From contig NZ_JABXKK010000108.1 in the NCBI RefSeq assembly GCF_017115045.1, positions 1 through 64,000 on the forward strand: a DNA stretch of 64,000 bases. The letters are read 5' to 3'. A program made the translations under genes and the position numbers. The DNA is from Nostoc sp. NMS8 (GTDB lineage Bacteria > Cyanobacteriota > Cyanobacteriia > Cyanobacteriales > Nostocaceae). Position 1 is the first letter of the stretch. The number at the start of each line of letters is the position of its first letter. The notes beneath the pieces were generated by a model. The model was not told the origin of the DNA. It saw only the letters and a program-made list of their open reading frames with translations, and ran no database searches. Shown here in pieces: positions 53,368 through 62,636 of this stretch.

Positions 53368-53871
53368 TCAAATTGATTTCGGTGCAGGAGCTAATGGTTT
53401 ACTCATTTTAGTAACTGGAACAACTATCCCACTTCTTAAATAATGAGGCGCTCTTTGGATGGCAGTAAATCCCAGTCGTAAATAAAACCCTTCAGCATAA
53501 AGGCTAGCAGTTGTAATTACCTCACCTACCCCTTGCTCAGTTGCTTCATCACAAAAATGTTGAACTAAAGCACGGCCAATCCCTTTTCCTTGATATTTAG
53601 GATGGACGTACAGCCCGATTAGTTCATCAACAATGAAACTAGCAAAACCTACAACGGCATCTCCCTCGATCGCAACCCAGTAAGTTTCCACTTTCATACT
53701 TTTCAAGATATTTGAACCATCAGCTTTGTTGCGGTAATAACGCCAAGCTAAAAGTTCTTTTTGGGTGTAAAAAGTTGCAGGCAGAGCTTTGATAGCAGCA
53801 ATATGAATTGCACTCAGCGCCCAGGCATCTGTTTCCTGGGCAGGTCGAAGAGAGATTTCGTTAGCGCTCAT
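53368..53871 (-). CDS. GNAT family N-acetyltransferase
   Basis: An acetyl-CoA-dependent transferase. The GNAT motif A is seen in LYVHPKYQGKGIGRALVQHF (Q-x2-G-x-G/A). LRPAQETDAWALSAIHIAAI and VAIEGDAVVGFASF precede it, and GFYLRLGFTAIQ is the C-terminal motif B. At 167 aa it is of typical length. It is the same strand as TetR. The substrate is unknown. Confidence 0.88.
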   Translation of the reverse strand: MSANEISLRPAQETDAWALSAIHIAAIKALPATFYTQKELLAWRYYRNKADGSNILKSMKVETYWVAIEGDAVVGFASFIVDELIGLYVHPKYQGKGIGRALVQHFCDEATEQGVGEVITTASLYAEGFYLRLGFTAIQRAPHYLRSGIVVPVTKMSKPLAPAPKSI

Positions 53872-53910
53872 AGGTTCAGGACTGGCATTCAGATTATACC
53901 ATTTTGGATT

Positions 53911-54621
53911 TTAGATAGTAGTTTGCAATTGAGTCACAACTCGCTGGACAATTTGTCTTCTGATTTCTTGAAGATTGTGACTCGCAGCGGTAACTTGAGC
54001 AAGTACAGCCGCAGGGGCAGTTTGGGGAGAACCACTGTTAAAGGGCGGTTGAGGATTGTATTCGATCGCTAGTTGAATTCCTTGGGCGATCGCTTCCCCA
54101 AATAACTCAGCAGCGATCGCTAATCCAAAATCAATGCCAGCTGTCACACCGCCGCCTGTAATTCGATTGCGATCGATGACAACTCTTTCTGTAACTGTCT
54201 CAACTCCCAACATCTCAAGCAAATCCAGCGATCGCCAGTGAGTAGTGGCGCGATAGCCCTGAAGTAACCCCGCCGCCGCCAGCAGCAAAGAACCAGTGCA
54301 GACAGCTGTAACGTAGCGGGCTTGTTTACCTTGGGTTTTGAGAAAGTTGAGAAACTTTTCATCTTCCATTTTGGCATTAATACCTGGGCCTCCTGGCACA
54401 AATAACACATCTAAGGCTGGGGCTTGAGCAAAGGTGGTGTCAGGTAAAAAGGTGAGGCCGCGATCACTCCGAATTGGTTCGAGTGTTTCCGCTAGCAGAT
54501 ATAATTGCACCTTTGGCAATTTGGCAAAGACTTCATAGGGCCCCGTGAAATCTAACTGTGTCAAATTTGGGAACAATACTATTCCAATGGATAGAAAAGG
54601 AACTTGTTCTATAGCAGTCAT
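53911..54621 (-). CDS. DJ-1/PfpI family protein (GlxA/isonitrile hydratase-like)
   Basis: The class I glutamine amidotransferase-like fold is seen: IGIVLFPNLTQLDFTGPYEVFA (the family's N-terminal strand with Asp and Glu), VLFVPGGPGINAKMED, and the nucleophile elbow VTAVCTGSLLLAAAGLLQG (Cys). GVTAGIDFGLAIAAELFGEAIAQGIQLAIEY is typical of isonitrile hydratase-like members. No AraC-type HTH is fused. It is 40 bp upstream of the GNAT gene on the same strand, so they may be co-transcribed. Confidence 0.88.
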   Translation of the reverse strand: MTAIEQVPFLSIGIVLFPNLTQLDFTGPYEVFAKLPKVQLYLLAETLEPIRSDRGLTFLPDTTFAQAPALDVLFVPGGPGINAKMEDEKFLNFLKTQGKQARYVTAVCTGSLLLAAAGLLQGYRATTHWRSLDLLEMLGVETVTERVVIDRNRITGGGVTAGIDFGLAIAAELFGEAIAQGIQLAIEYNPQPPFNSGSPQTAPAAVLAQVTAASHNLQEIRRQIVQRVVTQLQTTI

Positions 54622-54944
54622 TATTTATACCCTTGTTCACGAAAATCTTGATTCAGTTACTCCCCCAACCTGCCCAATAGTATAGCGCCTGAAATATAAT
54701 CTACGGTAATTTTATTCTGATAAAGTATAATAACTTCTAATTACCAGTAAACCTATCGACAAACCGTATATTATGGATAAAGCAATAAAATAATCGGCTT
54801 CAAAAGACTAATTTTGAAGTAATCAAGCAATATCTTGTGATATTTAGCTAATTTTGGGGTGTTTATTTTGAATATCTTCTCAAAGCTTGCTCCCTTAGAG
54901 TATTAACCAAGCCAGAAGACATTAGAAAGTTAAAAGGAGTGAAT

Positions 54945-55424
54945 GTGATCAACGCCATACAAATTAACGAAAACTTGACAACTACAGGACAAGTCATACC
55001 GAAACAGCTTGAGCAAGCTATTCAAGAAGGTTTTAAATCGGTTCTAAATTTGCGATCGCCTGATGAATTAGGATTTTCTAAGGATGAGCAAAAAATAGCA
55101 GAAGCATTAGGGCTGTATTATCAAAATGTTCCACTCAAGGTGGATCTAAAAAATTTAAATGAAGAGGTGATTACCAAAATCCTCACGACACTCGAACAAA
55201 TCCCTAAACCAGCAGTTGTGCATTGTGCTGCTGGGATGCGCTCAACTGGAATTGCACTGTTGAGTATCGCTATCCAGGAAGGATTAACACCAGAAGAAAC
55301 CCTAGCAAAAGCTAAGAATCTTGGCTTTGGATTCTTTGAACATGCTGGTATTAGTCCCCGATTGAAGCAATTATTTGTGGACTACGTTAACAAACACGCA
55401 AAGGTAGCTGTACCTGCTAGTTGA
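54945..55424 (+). CDS. DUF442 (beta-lactamase-hydrolase-like) phosphatase
   Basis: A tyrosine/dual-specificity-phosphatase-like fold, with the P-loop HCAAGMRSTGIALL (C-x5-R, near residue 92). QINENLTTTGQVIPKQLEQAIQEGFKSVLNLR is the N-terminal half typical of the family. It is about 160 aa, fuller than the copy at 16242-16448. The GTG at 54945 is chosen because AAGGAG ends 5 nt before it, while GTG 54939 overlaps the Shine-Dalgarno. In many bacteria these sit with sulfide or rhodanese functions; none are nearby. It is a single gene. Confidence 0.85.
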   Translation: MINAIQINENLTTTGQVIPKQLEQAIQEGFKSVLNLRSPDELGFSKDEQKIAEALGLYYQNVPLKVDLKNLNEEVITKILTTLEQIPKPAVVHCAAGMRSTGIALLSIAIQEGLTPEETLAKAKNLGFGFFEHAGISPRLKQLFVDYVNKHAKVAVPAS

Positions 55425-55494
55425 TTTGAGGTGTTAGTGATTTCTAATTGTTATGTCCTAATAGATCAATACAGTTCACAATAAGCAACAAAAC

Positions 55495-55760
55495 ACTTGT
55501 AGAGACGGCGATTTATCGCGTCTCGAAAACCCAAAATTGTTGCCAGTAGCCCTTAACCCAAGCGTATTGCCTAATAGACTAGACATTTGCTATACAAATC
55601 ATTGAATTCAGAATTTAGAATTCAAAAGTCAGAATCAAGATGCTCTCTACGAGACGCTGCGCGTGGCTTGTTTCTTTGCAGCGGTAGCGAGTTGCACAGA
55701 ATTCAATTCTGTTAGCGGATAGCTAAGGTTTAGCCATTCTGTTTCCTGACTCCTGAATTC
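55495..55760. repeat. Two dispersed repeats side by side
   Basis: Positions 55495-55576 are an inverted copy of the 27527-27615 repeat (GAGACGGCGATTTATCGCGTCTCG core, TTAACCCAAGCGTATTGCC). Positions 55603-55760 are a copy of the GAATTCAGGAGTCAGAAT element, with internal GAGACGCTGCGCGTGGC. Neither has an ORF. They fill most of the 55425-55837 gap. Confidence 0.65.
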
Positions 55761-55771
55761 TTTATTGTTAA

Positions 55772-55816
55772 ATTAAAAACTGCTCTTGCTGAAAGTAGAC
55801 AAGAGCAGTTTTTAAT
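55772..55816 (-). terminator. Perfect-stem terminator downstream of the 55838 gene
   Basis: A 17-nt perfect inverted repeat, ATTAAAAACTGCTCTTG and CAAGAGCAGTTTTTAAT, with an 11-nt loop and A/T-runs on both sides. It starts 22 bp past the stop of the minus-strand gene and would work in both directions. Confidence 0.85.
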
Positions 55817-55837
55817 TGCAAAGCCCAAAATAATAAT

Positions 55838-56161
55838 TTAGGCATCTTCAAGTTCAAATTGAGCCACCGTAACGGCGTTCAAAGCGAAAGCTAAAACTAA
55901 TGGCATCGGCGACTGAAACCAAAAAGTAAAGAAAACAGCTAAAATTGTGCCAAACACCGCGGACATTGACCACAATCGTTCTTCAAAAGTCAGTCCATTT
56001 TCGGCTTTAATCAATCTGAGAGCATGAACTGGAATCGGTTCTGGCATTACCCCACCCGGAGGGAAAGCCCAGAAGTTATTACGTCGCTCGACAAACAAAT
56101 CTGTCCAGCCATTCTCTTGGCACCATGCCTCAATCCATTGAAGTGAGTAATGATTCATCAT
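55838..56161 (-). CDS. Hypothetical membrane-associated protein, 107 aa
   Basis: The N-terminal soluble part reads SLQWIEAWCQENGWTDLFVERRNNFWAFPPGGVMPEPIPVHALRLI. One or two transmembrane segments follow (SMSAVFGTILAVFFTFWF and PMPLVLAFALNAVTVAQ). The family is not recognised beyond similarity to short cyanobacterial proteins with a WFP-type N-terminus. Start is at one of the two ATGs (MMNHY). It has its own strong terminator. 56162-56723 upstream has no gene I recognise. Confidence 0.65.
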   Translation of the reverse strand: MMNHYSLQWIEAWCQENGWTDLFVERRNNFWAFPPGGVMPEPIPVHALRLIKAENGLTFEERLWSMSAVFGTILAVFFTFWFQSPMPLVLAFALNAVTVAQFELEDA

Positions 56162-56723
56162 CGGGTTTGGGAGTTCGGTTTGTGGAAGTTGTGTACTTGG
56201 TGAATGTCAACTCTTGGAGATTCCTGAAGAACTAACTAATCGCTATAAAATTAACGCTAATTATCGAACTTTTAAGCTTTGTTAAGCAATTGAGACGCAT
56301 ATAATTACGCTAAAACCTTGCTTTCATTAATTAAAAGACTAACAGTGGATCGGGGCTATTGAATTTAAAAGACAACAAACTTTACTTGAAAAATTGAAAG
56401 TCAAGAATTGTAAATAAGTCGGTGAGTATTACTGCTTAAAAGACTCTTTATATCTTGAAATTGCAATCTAAAAATGAAGAATTGTGAACAAATCAACAAA
56501 CTTCACCAATAGCGTATCCCGACAATAAAGCAAGCCTTGTCTGCGACATTGTAGAGAAGCAACGAGACTTCAGTTATTTTTCAAACTGAGTTAAATTAGT
56601 TTTCTCTCTCAAGAGCGATGATTTAAAGTTATATACCTTTCTGAAGATAAATAGAATCAAAGTCAAAGTAGGAGTAAAGTATATGAGCAAATAAAAACTT
56701 ACTTGAATCAGAGCAAATATTAT
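56162..56723. other. Intergenic region without genes
   Basis: AT-rich sequence with a GTCTGCGACATTGTAGAGAAGCAACGAGAC repeat-like word pair; the promoter for the short membrane protein lies here. I see no ORF or stable hairpin. Confidence 0.45.
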
Positions 56724-56876
56724 ATGTTGAGTATAATTTGGGGCATTGTTGTTGTACTGGTTGTTTTTTGGGCATTAGGACTGACACTTCATATTGCGGG
56801 AAATTTAATTCATGCAGTGTTGCTTTTAGCCATTGCCCTTGCTATCTATAATTTTTTCAAAGCGCGTGATGTGTGA
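56724..56876 (+). CDS. Lmo0937-family small membrane protein, 50 aa
   Basis: Sequence begins MLSIIWGIVVVLVVFWALGL and ends IYNFFKARDV. Two transmembrane segments separated by GLTLHIAGNLIHAVL match the widespread lmo0937/DUF5670 family of small integral membrane proteins of unknown function. No Shine-Dalgarno is obvious. It lies just upstream of transposase debris. It was too short for standard ORF thresholds but the family match is clear. Confidence 0.85.
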   Translation: MLSIIWGIVVVLVVFWALGLTLHIAGNLIHAVLLLAIALAIYNFFKARDV

Positions 56877-57145
56877 ATTTGGCTGCTGATAAGGGGTATG
56901 ACTCGAAACAACAACGTGCGAGTCTACGCAAACGGGGGATTCGACCCCAAATACCAAAAAGGGTTTGGAAAACTAAGAAAACATATTGGTAGACCCATCA
57001 AGATATCTGTCACGAGATACCAGCAAGAACGTTGTTTTGCTTGGTATCAACGTAAATATCGTCGTTTAGTTGTTCGCTGGGAACGTCGAAAAGTATATTT
57101 TGATGCATTTCTTGATCTTGCTTCTATTCATATCTTGGATTCAAA
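56877..57145 (+). pseudogene. IS5-type transposase C-terminal remnant (frameshift)
   Basis: One frame gives AADKGYDSKQQRASLRKRGIRPQIPKR (the second DDE Asp), then stops near 56988. Another frame continues RYQQERCFAWYQRKYRRLVVRWERRKVYFDAFLDLASIHI, with the third catalytic region (Glu in QQER). It is thus a broken IS5/IS1031-like transposase C-terminus. It is unrelated to the intact IS at 43036. Confidence 0.7.
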
Positions 57146-57174
57146 GAGTTTTATTAGTGGGATAGGTTCATGCA

Positions 57175-57348
57175 ATGGCAGGCTTATGTGAAGCAATTGA
57201 AGATTACAACCCAATCTGGGATGAAACTCGACTCGTAACCGAAGCTGCATTGTTAGGAAGTGCAATTGAGCATGGGCTATCAAAAGACATGATTATCTTG
57301 AAAAATAAGATTATTGGAGGAGGCGGAGAGTTATCTACGAATAATTGA
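57175..57348 (+). pseudogene. IS66-type transposase fragment
   Basis: A short frame MAGLCEAIEDYNPIWDETRLVTEAALLGSAIEHGLSKDMIIL matches the segment before the first catalytic Asp of IS66-like DDE transposases. The fragment ends within that region in GGGGELSTNN. It overlaps the end of the minus-strand flippase gene by 18 bp. It is a fragment only. Confidence 0.5.
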
Positions 57349-58854
57349 AAACAATATACGTAATCGAGTGTTCCACTGGCAGCGTTCTGATGTATTGAAC
57401 ACTAGTAACCATACCATGACAATGTAAATGAGCTCAGTCAACCCTATTTCAGCACCCAATCCAAACCATCCCCAAGGGGTGTGGCTTCTGGCAATCCACC
57501 AGACTGCTAAACCATAAGGAATAGCAACTGCCAATGGTCGAGCAACTGCTAAAAAAAGTTGTCTCAATGATGTACCAAAAACAGATCGAAGTAAAAGGGG
57601 AAACCACCATAGACTAACAGTCACAAAAGCAACAAAAGTACCCAGGAGAGGGCCTATCATCCCAAACAAGTAAGTGCAGACAATACTGATGACTACATTT
57701 ATTAATGCTGAAACTGTAGTAGGCAGTATCACTTTTGCGACATTTCCAGTACCGCTAAAACACCACCCCCAGAGGGACAAAAGCCCTAGTAGAAATCCAT
57801 TGCTGGTAGCAAGCAAGGTAACGCCAGTACCACCAAAACGGTCTTGTCCAACCCATAACTGAATAAAGTAAGAGTTATAAGCCGCGATCGCCACCATAAA
57901 AGCTAGTCCCATCACTGCTACTAACTGCGTTAATTCAATCAAACGGGCGTTAAACTTTTCTCGTTCTCCTTTAGCATGGAGATCGGCAAGAGCAGCCCAA
58001 GTAGCATTACCAATGCCTTGTATTTGTGTTTGTGCCAGCATCGCCAGACGTTGGGTAATAAAAAACGGCACGATGCTTGCTGGACCAAGAGTGTAGGAAA
58101 TGATAATATTATCAGTAAACAAGCCAAACTGGCCTGAAATATTTAAAACCAATGTAGGCCAGTTCAATTGCCAAAGTTGTTTCTCAATCGGAAATTGAGA
58201 TTTGCGATCGCCAACAGCTATAAAAACATCTGGATAGCGGCGCAGTCCTTCCCAACACATTAATAATTGAAAAGAAATATTGCCCAAAAAAATAGCCAAA
58301 TATTGCCCAGGAATGCCAAATCCAGCCCTTGCCAAGAGTAATGCTACACCAGTGATTAGGAGGTTTTGAAATCCTAAGAAGGCGTTGGCAAAATAACTGC
58401 GTTGGCTGGCATCTGCTAAGAAGCGAAAGGGGGTTAAGGGCAGTAAAAAAATACTCATCAATCCCAACCAATAGCCCTTTTGAACTTCGCCTACTAACAC
58501 TCCTTTGACGGGTACTAGATGAGTGATGAAACAGCCCAGCACAACTCCTAGCAGCCCCATGATTCCCATAATTCGTAGATAAGCCCTGATACCGGTAGCT
58601 AATGTGAGGCGGACTTGTTGGCGATCGCCAAAACTCACTGCTTTAGCCAACAGTGCCAGCAATGAGCCACTAATGCCCAGTTCTAGGAGATGAAGATAAT
58701 TTCCCCAATCACTAGCAGCGCGAAAAGCTCCATAGCGCTCATCGTTCAGCCAACTCAGTAGTAGGGGTGTGCTGACTAAACCTACACCCACTGTTATCAC
58801 CTGTAACATAAGTCCAGTGACAAAGTTAACTACTGAGCGTTGAGTTCTATGCAT
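57331..58854 (-). CDS. Polysaccharide flippase (Wzx/MOP-type)
   Basis: A polytopic membrane protein (about 12-14 helices, 507 aa). MHRTQRSVVNFVTGLMLQVITVGVGLVSTPLLLSWLNDERYGAFRAASDWGNYLHLLELGISGSLLALLAK is the classic N-terminus of oligosaccharide flippases. It is the last gene of the minus-strand glycan operon. It likely translocates the lipid-linked glycan made by the upstream glycosyltransferases. It overlaps the end of the IS66 fragment. Confidence 0.88.
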   Translation of the reverse strand: MHRTQRSVVNFVTGLMLQVITVGVGLVSTPLLLSWLNDERYGAFRAASDWGNYLHLLELGISGSLLALLAKAVSFGDRQQVRLTLATGIRAYLRIMGIMGLLGVVLGCFITHLVPVKGVLVGEVQKGYWLGLMSIFLLPLTPFRFLADASQRSYFANAFLGFQNLLITGVALLLARAGFGIPGQYLAIFLGNISFQLLMCWEGLRRYPDVFIAVGDRKSQFPIEKQLWQLNWPTLVLNISGQFGLFTDNIIISYTLGPASIVPFFITQRLAMLAQTQIQGIGNATWAALADLHAKGEREKFNARLIELTQLVAVMGLAFMVAIAAYNSYFIQLWVGQDRFGGTGVTLLATSNGFLLGLLSLWGWCFSGTGNVAKVILPTTVSALINVVISIVCTYLFGMIGPLLGTFVAFVTVSLWWFPLLLRSVFGTSLRQLFLAVARPLAVAIPYGLAVWWIARSHTPWGWFGLGAEIGLTELIYIVMVWLLVFNTSERCQWNTRLRILFSIIRR

Positions 58855-58929
58855 TTGGCTTGTACGAAATCCATTGAATATTAGGAAGAATTACAGAATG
58901 GCTTGTTGTAATGCTTAAGTTATTGAATT

Positions 58930-59574
58930 TTAAATTCTAGATTTATCAGTCCACCACACATTTTCTCGAACTACTCGTGCAGGAACTCCAGCTAACAAAG
59001 AATGAGGTGGACAAGATTTATTGACAATTGCTCCAGCAGCAACAACTGACCCCTCGCCAATTGTCACGCCCTTTAAAACAGTTACATTACACCCAATCCA
59101 TACATTATCTGCAATTACAATTGGGTCTGAATAAGGTGGTAAGCCAAATCCATGCCCATCATCATCAATTACGCTTACTCCAAAGGATATAGCACAGTTT
59201 TTCCCAATAGAAATTGAATTTTGAGCAGCTATTTTACTGCCATCAGTGATATAAGAATTACTTCCTATTGTCAGTTTGGCGGAATGTCCAACACTCAATT
59301 TTACACCCCGTCCTATGATGGCTCCATCTAAGAAAATTGTTGCGTTAGAATCGCAAGCAATTACAGTGGTATCATTTCTTGGAGTCGATGCACCTAATAA
59401 AGATATTCCGATGGAGCAAACTTCGTCAGAAGGCTGAACAATAATATCTGAAGATAAACTTAGTTGAATTCTACCTCGACATATAAACATACCTGCTTTT
59501 CCTGCACAACGGTTTAGATGCCATTGTGCTATCCAATTAACATCCGAGGCTCTACAAATCAAACGGTATACCAT
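58930..59574 (-). CDS. Left-handed beta-helix (hexapeptide) acyltransferase
   Basis: Isoleucine-rich hexapeptide repeats (GVKLSVGHSAKLTIGSNSYI, IGKNCAISFGVSVID) lead to the catalytic loop region with PIVIADNVWIGCNVTVLKGVTIGEGSVVAAGAIVNKSCPPHSLLAGVPARVVRE. These belong to the maltose/virginiamycin O-acetyltransferase family. Here it probably O-acetylates a glycan in this operon. It is 9 bp from the methyltransferase gene and 75 bp upstream of the flippase. Confidence 0.9.
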   Translation of the reverse strand: MVYRLICRASDVNWIAQWHLNRCAGKAGMFICRGRIQLSLSSDIIVQPSDEVCSIGISLLGASTPRNDTTVIACDSNATIFLDGAIIGRGVKLSVGHSAKLTIGSNSYITDGSKIAAQNSISIGKNCAISFGVSVIDDDGHGFGLPPYSDPIVIADNVWIGCNVTVLKGVTIGEGSVVAAGAIVNKSCPPHSLLAGVPARVVRENVWWTDKSRI

Positions 59575-59583
59575 AGAAGTCTA

Positions 59584-60249
59584 TTAGGTAAGATTTAGCT
59601 TAGAAGCAATCAAAATTATATTATCAGCGTAATCAAGACCTAGAATGCGAGTAATCATATATCTCGTTACCAAGTTTAAAAATTGCTGTCTCCAGGTTTG
59701 TCTTTCTGGTTCAAAAACAACTCTGTATCCTTCAACTTGCAAGCCCATACAAGTTAAATAAGCCCATAAATCATTGATATTGTAACAATGAAGATGAGTC
59801 ATGTCTGAAGCCAATGGACTTCTTATACAACGTCCATTAGGAGTTTGTATAAATAAGACACCATTTGGAGCTAGTAAATCAATCAGTTTATGAATCAGAC
59901 TTAAACCTTCTTTGAGTTGTAAGTGTTCGATCACATCTAGACATAAGATAGCTGAGTATTGATATGTTATTTCATCTAAAGTTGTATATGTATATTTAAA
60001 TTCTTCTCCTATATCTTGTGTATGATAAATCTTTGAATAACCTGCTTGCTTAAATTTTTGCATGATTTTTAAGTCTCCTGCTCCTACATCAAGAACAGTA
60101 TTTTGGCTTTTTATTTTACTGAAAATAACTTTCTCAACTTCACAAAGCTCTTGTGAAACCCACCACCTAATTAGAGGAAATTTTGGTATTTCTGATTGTA
60201 ATAATTCTTTTCTTTTCCAATAATTCAAATAAACTAGATTCGATTGCAT
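59584..60249 (-). CDS. Class I SAM-dependent methyltransferase
   Basis: A 221-aa methyltransferase with the SAM-binding motif VLDVGAGDLKIMQKF and the downstream motif ILCLDVIEHLQLKEG (post-motif II, as in Methyltransf_11/23). PNGVLFIQTPNGRCIRSP follows. It likely methylates the glycan or lipid intermediate of this cluster. It is co-oriented and tightly spaced with its neighbours. Confidence 0.88.
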   Translation of the reverse strand: MQSNLVYLNYWKRKELLQSEIPKFPLIRWWVSQELCEVEKVIFSKIKSQNTVLDVGAGDLKIMQKFKQAGYSKIYHTQDIGEEFKYTYTTLDEITYQYSAILCLDVIEHLQLKEGLSLIHKLIDLLAPNGVLFIQTPNGRCIRSPLASDMTHLHCYNINDLWAYLTCMGLQVEGYRVVFEPERQTWRQQFLNLVTRYMITRILGLDYADNIILIASKLNLT

Positions 60250-60254
60250 ATTAT

Positions 60255-61379
60255 TTATAATAGTTGTTTATACACTTGTTCAGTTTGTCGAGCGGTGATT
60301 TGCCAATTAAAATGCTGGCTGCGCTTTTTAGCTCGATTGACTAAATGATTGTAATAAGATTTATCGCCTGTTAATCGTTTTAACAAATTCACTAATTCTT
60401 TAATCTCATAAATAGAAAAAGTCTCGCCACCATCGCCTAAAACTTCTGGCAAGCAAGTAGCTTTTGCTGCAAAAACTGGACAACCAACTACCATTGCTTC
60501 ACAAAGTTGCAGACCGAATCCTTCGTATTTACTGGGGTAAACAAAACAAAGTGCCTCACCATAAAGTGCTGGAATATCTGCATCATTTACCCAGCCTAAG
60601 AGTTTTAATCTGTCTGCAATACCTAGTGATTTACCCAATTCCGATAATGTATCATGCTGATCGTCTTTAGCACCAGCAAGTACCAAATCTACATTATCTA
60701 AATTAGCTTGTGCAAAGGCATTAATCAAAAAGGGAATATTTTTACGTTCTTCCCAGCCACCAACATAGAAAATATAAGGAAGTTGTAATTGATATTTACT
60801 ACGAACTCGTAAGCGTTCTACCTTAATTAAAGCCTGCTCAAAACCTGAACTAGCAGCTTCATAAATAACTGTAATTTTACCTTCTGGAATCTGTAAATAT
60901 TTAATAATATCTTGTTTTGAGTGCTGACTGACAGTAATAATATGCTCTGCCCTATTTCTGGCAACCCAATGATAGGCTTTAGTTTTTATATTTGCCAAAC
61001 TAAACTGTTTATACCAAGGTCTATCTTGACAAGAATAAACTTGGTCTATTACATCATGTAACGTTAGTATACGGGGACAAGGACTTGACCAAGGAAGACC
61101 AAAGTTTATTGGACAGTGTAGGATATCTACCTTGTCTTTTTCACATTGCTTTGGCAACCAATATTGCTCCCAGCAAACATAGCGCATAAAGGGAGCAATA
61201 CGTATTTGGTAACTGTCTTTTGGTAACTTTGCCAAATGGCTTCTATGCAACGGCTGATCTGAATATAGAAAAAGCTTTATATGTAATGAAGATAACTCAA
61301 GCAAAAGATTAACAGTATAACGATTCCAACCTCTAAGTGTAGGGGAGCTTAAGAGTCTAGCGTTGAAAGCAACTTTCAT
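60255..61379 (-). CDS. Glycosyltransferase family 4
   Basis: A GT-B glycosyltransferase, 374 aa: MKVAFNARLLSSPTLRGWNRYT at the N-terminus, HDVIDQVY, the linker TVIYEAASSGF, FYVGGWEERKNIPFLINAF, and the donor site FVYPSKYEGFGLQLCEAMVVGCPVFAA with the E-x7-E pattern. It transfers a sugar from a nucleotide donor in glycan assembly. The start is the ATG at 61379. Confidence 0.92.
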   Translation of the reverse strand: MKVAFNARLLSSPTLRGWNRYTVNLLLELSSLHIKLFLYSDQPLHRSHLAKLPKDSYQIRIAPFMRYVCWEQYWLPKQCEKDKVDILHCPINFGLPWSSPCPRILTLHDVIDQVYSCQDRPWYKQFSLANIKTKAYHWVARNRAEHIITVSQHSKQDIIKYLQIPEGKITVIYEAASSGFEQALIKVERLRVRSKYQLQLPYIFYVGGWEERKNIPFLINAFAQANLDNVDLVLAGAKDDQHDTLSELGKSLGIADRLKLLGWVNDADIPALYGEALCFVYPSKYEGFGLQLCEAMVVGCPVFAAKATCLPEVLGDGGETFSIYEIKELVNLLKRLTGDKSYYNHLVNRAKKRSQHFNWQITARQTEQVYKQLL

Positions 61380-61392
61380 AATCCTTATAAAA

Positions 61393-62631
61393 TTAATTTA
61401 ACTGAAACTGAATTTTCAATTTCTTAGCAATTTTTACATGTAGATAGCATTCTAAAAAGTAAGCAAGTAATAATGAAAGTACGGCAGCAACTATATTAAT
61501 AGCCCAGACTAAAAAGATGGTGTGAACATCATTCAAGTTTAAGAAGCGATAAACAATAATTATAAGTGGATGATGTATGGCATACAGAGCATAGGAAAAA
61601 GAAGCAATATTTGTCAATTTTTTAAACCAACTAATTGGAATTTTTCTAAGCAGTAAGGTAAATGGTAAAAGCAAAATAAAAAAGCCCACTGATTGATAAC
61701 CAAATTGTAATCCTTCTAAAGAATCAAATGTATGTTGTTGCCAAGCATAAGCGACAGTAATAACTTCAATTAAAAAAATTACAAAAAAAGATAAGTTATA
61801 CCAATAGAGTTTACTCTCTACTATTAATGCAGCTACTATTGAAGTAACCAATGTTGTCAAAAGGATATCAGGAAGAACAGAAGATGATGTTCCATATTTA
61901 TCGATAGCCATCTTCAATATATTTTGAGAGGAAAAAGCACCCAGAAGAAGGCATGAAGAAAAAAAACTATATGATATAAAACGTTTAGATATTAATTTTA
62001 AATTTTCTATGTTCTGAGCTAACCAAAGACCACTGAGCCAAAGTGTAAAATATCCTAATATTTCAAATGGATGAAATCTAAAAATAGCTGAAAGTATACC
62101 TGATATAATACATGTAATTATTGCTTTATGAATTTTTATATTGAAATTCCAAATTATTAAAAATAATAAATAAAACATAAACTCATAGTGAAGTGACCAC
62201 AAAGCAAGATTGTTATTAATCACAGGTACTAACCACCCTTGCAGAAAGAGTAAATGACCTACAATATCTAATAAATTATAGGTACTTTCTGTAAAAATGA
62301 ATGTTAAAAATAAAGCAAACAAATAAATTGGATACAGACGAATTAACCTTCTAATAACATAGCTTTTTGCTTCTTGCCATGTAAATTTCTGGGGAGTAGT
62401 ATAACCAATTACAAAACCAGATAGAACAAAAAATATCAACACTGCGATATGCCCAAATGAAGCAATGGACTTAAAAAATAATGATGGAGAAAAATCAATG
62501 TTATGTGTAAACCAATAGGGTCCATTAATTAAATGAGTCGTTAGAACTACTAAAGCACAAATAGCTCTTAGTCCATCTAGCTGTTCAATCCTTTGTTTTC
62601 CTAATGCTTGAAATATTGAAGGGTTTTCCAT
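61393..62631 (-). CDS. Acyltransferase 3 family (OafA/NodX-type) membrane protein
   Basis: A 412-aa polytopic protein (about 10 helices). QRIEQLDGLRAICALVVLTTHL is the diagnostic N-terminal motif with the catalytic His; RLIRLYPIYLFAL also matches. Such proteins O-acylate exopolysaccharide or lipid-linked glycans. It sits between the two GT4 genes in the operon. Confidence 0.9.
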   Translation of the reverse strand: MENPSIFQALGKQRIEQLDGLRAICALVVLTTHLINGPYWFTHNIDFSPSLFFKSIASFGHIAVLIFFVLSGFVIGYTTPQKFTWQEAKSYVIRRLIRLYPIYLFALFLTFIFTESTYNLLDIVGHLLFLQGWLVPVINNNLALWSLHYEFMFYLLFLIIWNFNIKIHKAIITCIISGILSAIFRFHPFEILGYFTLWLSGLWLAQNIENLKLISKRFISYSFFSSCLLLGAFSSQNILKMAIDKYGTSSSVLPDILLTTLVTSIVAALIVESKLYWYNLSFFVIFLIEVITVAYAWQQHTFDSLEGLQFGYQSVGFFILLLPFTLLLRKIPISWFKKLTNIASFSYALYAIHHPLIIIVYRFLNLNDVHTIFLVWAINIVAAVLSLLLAYFLECYLHVKIAKKLKIQFQLN

Positions 62632-62636
62632 ATAAG

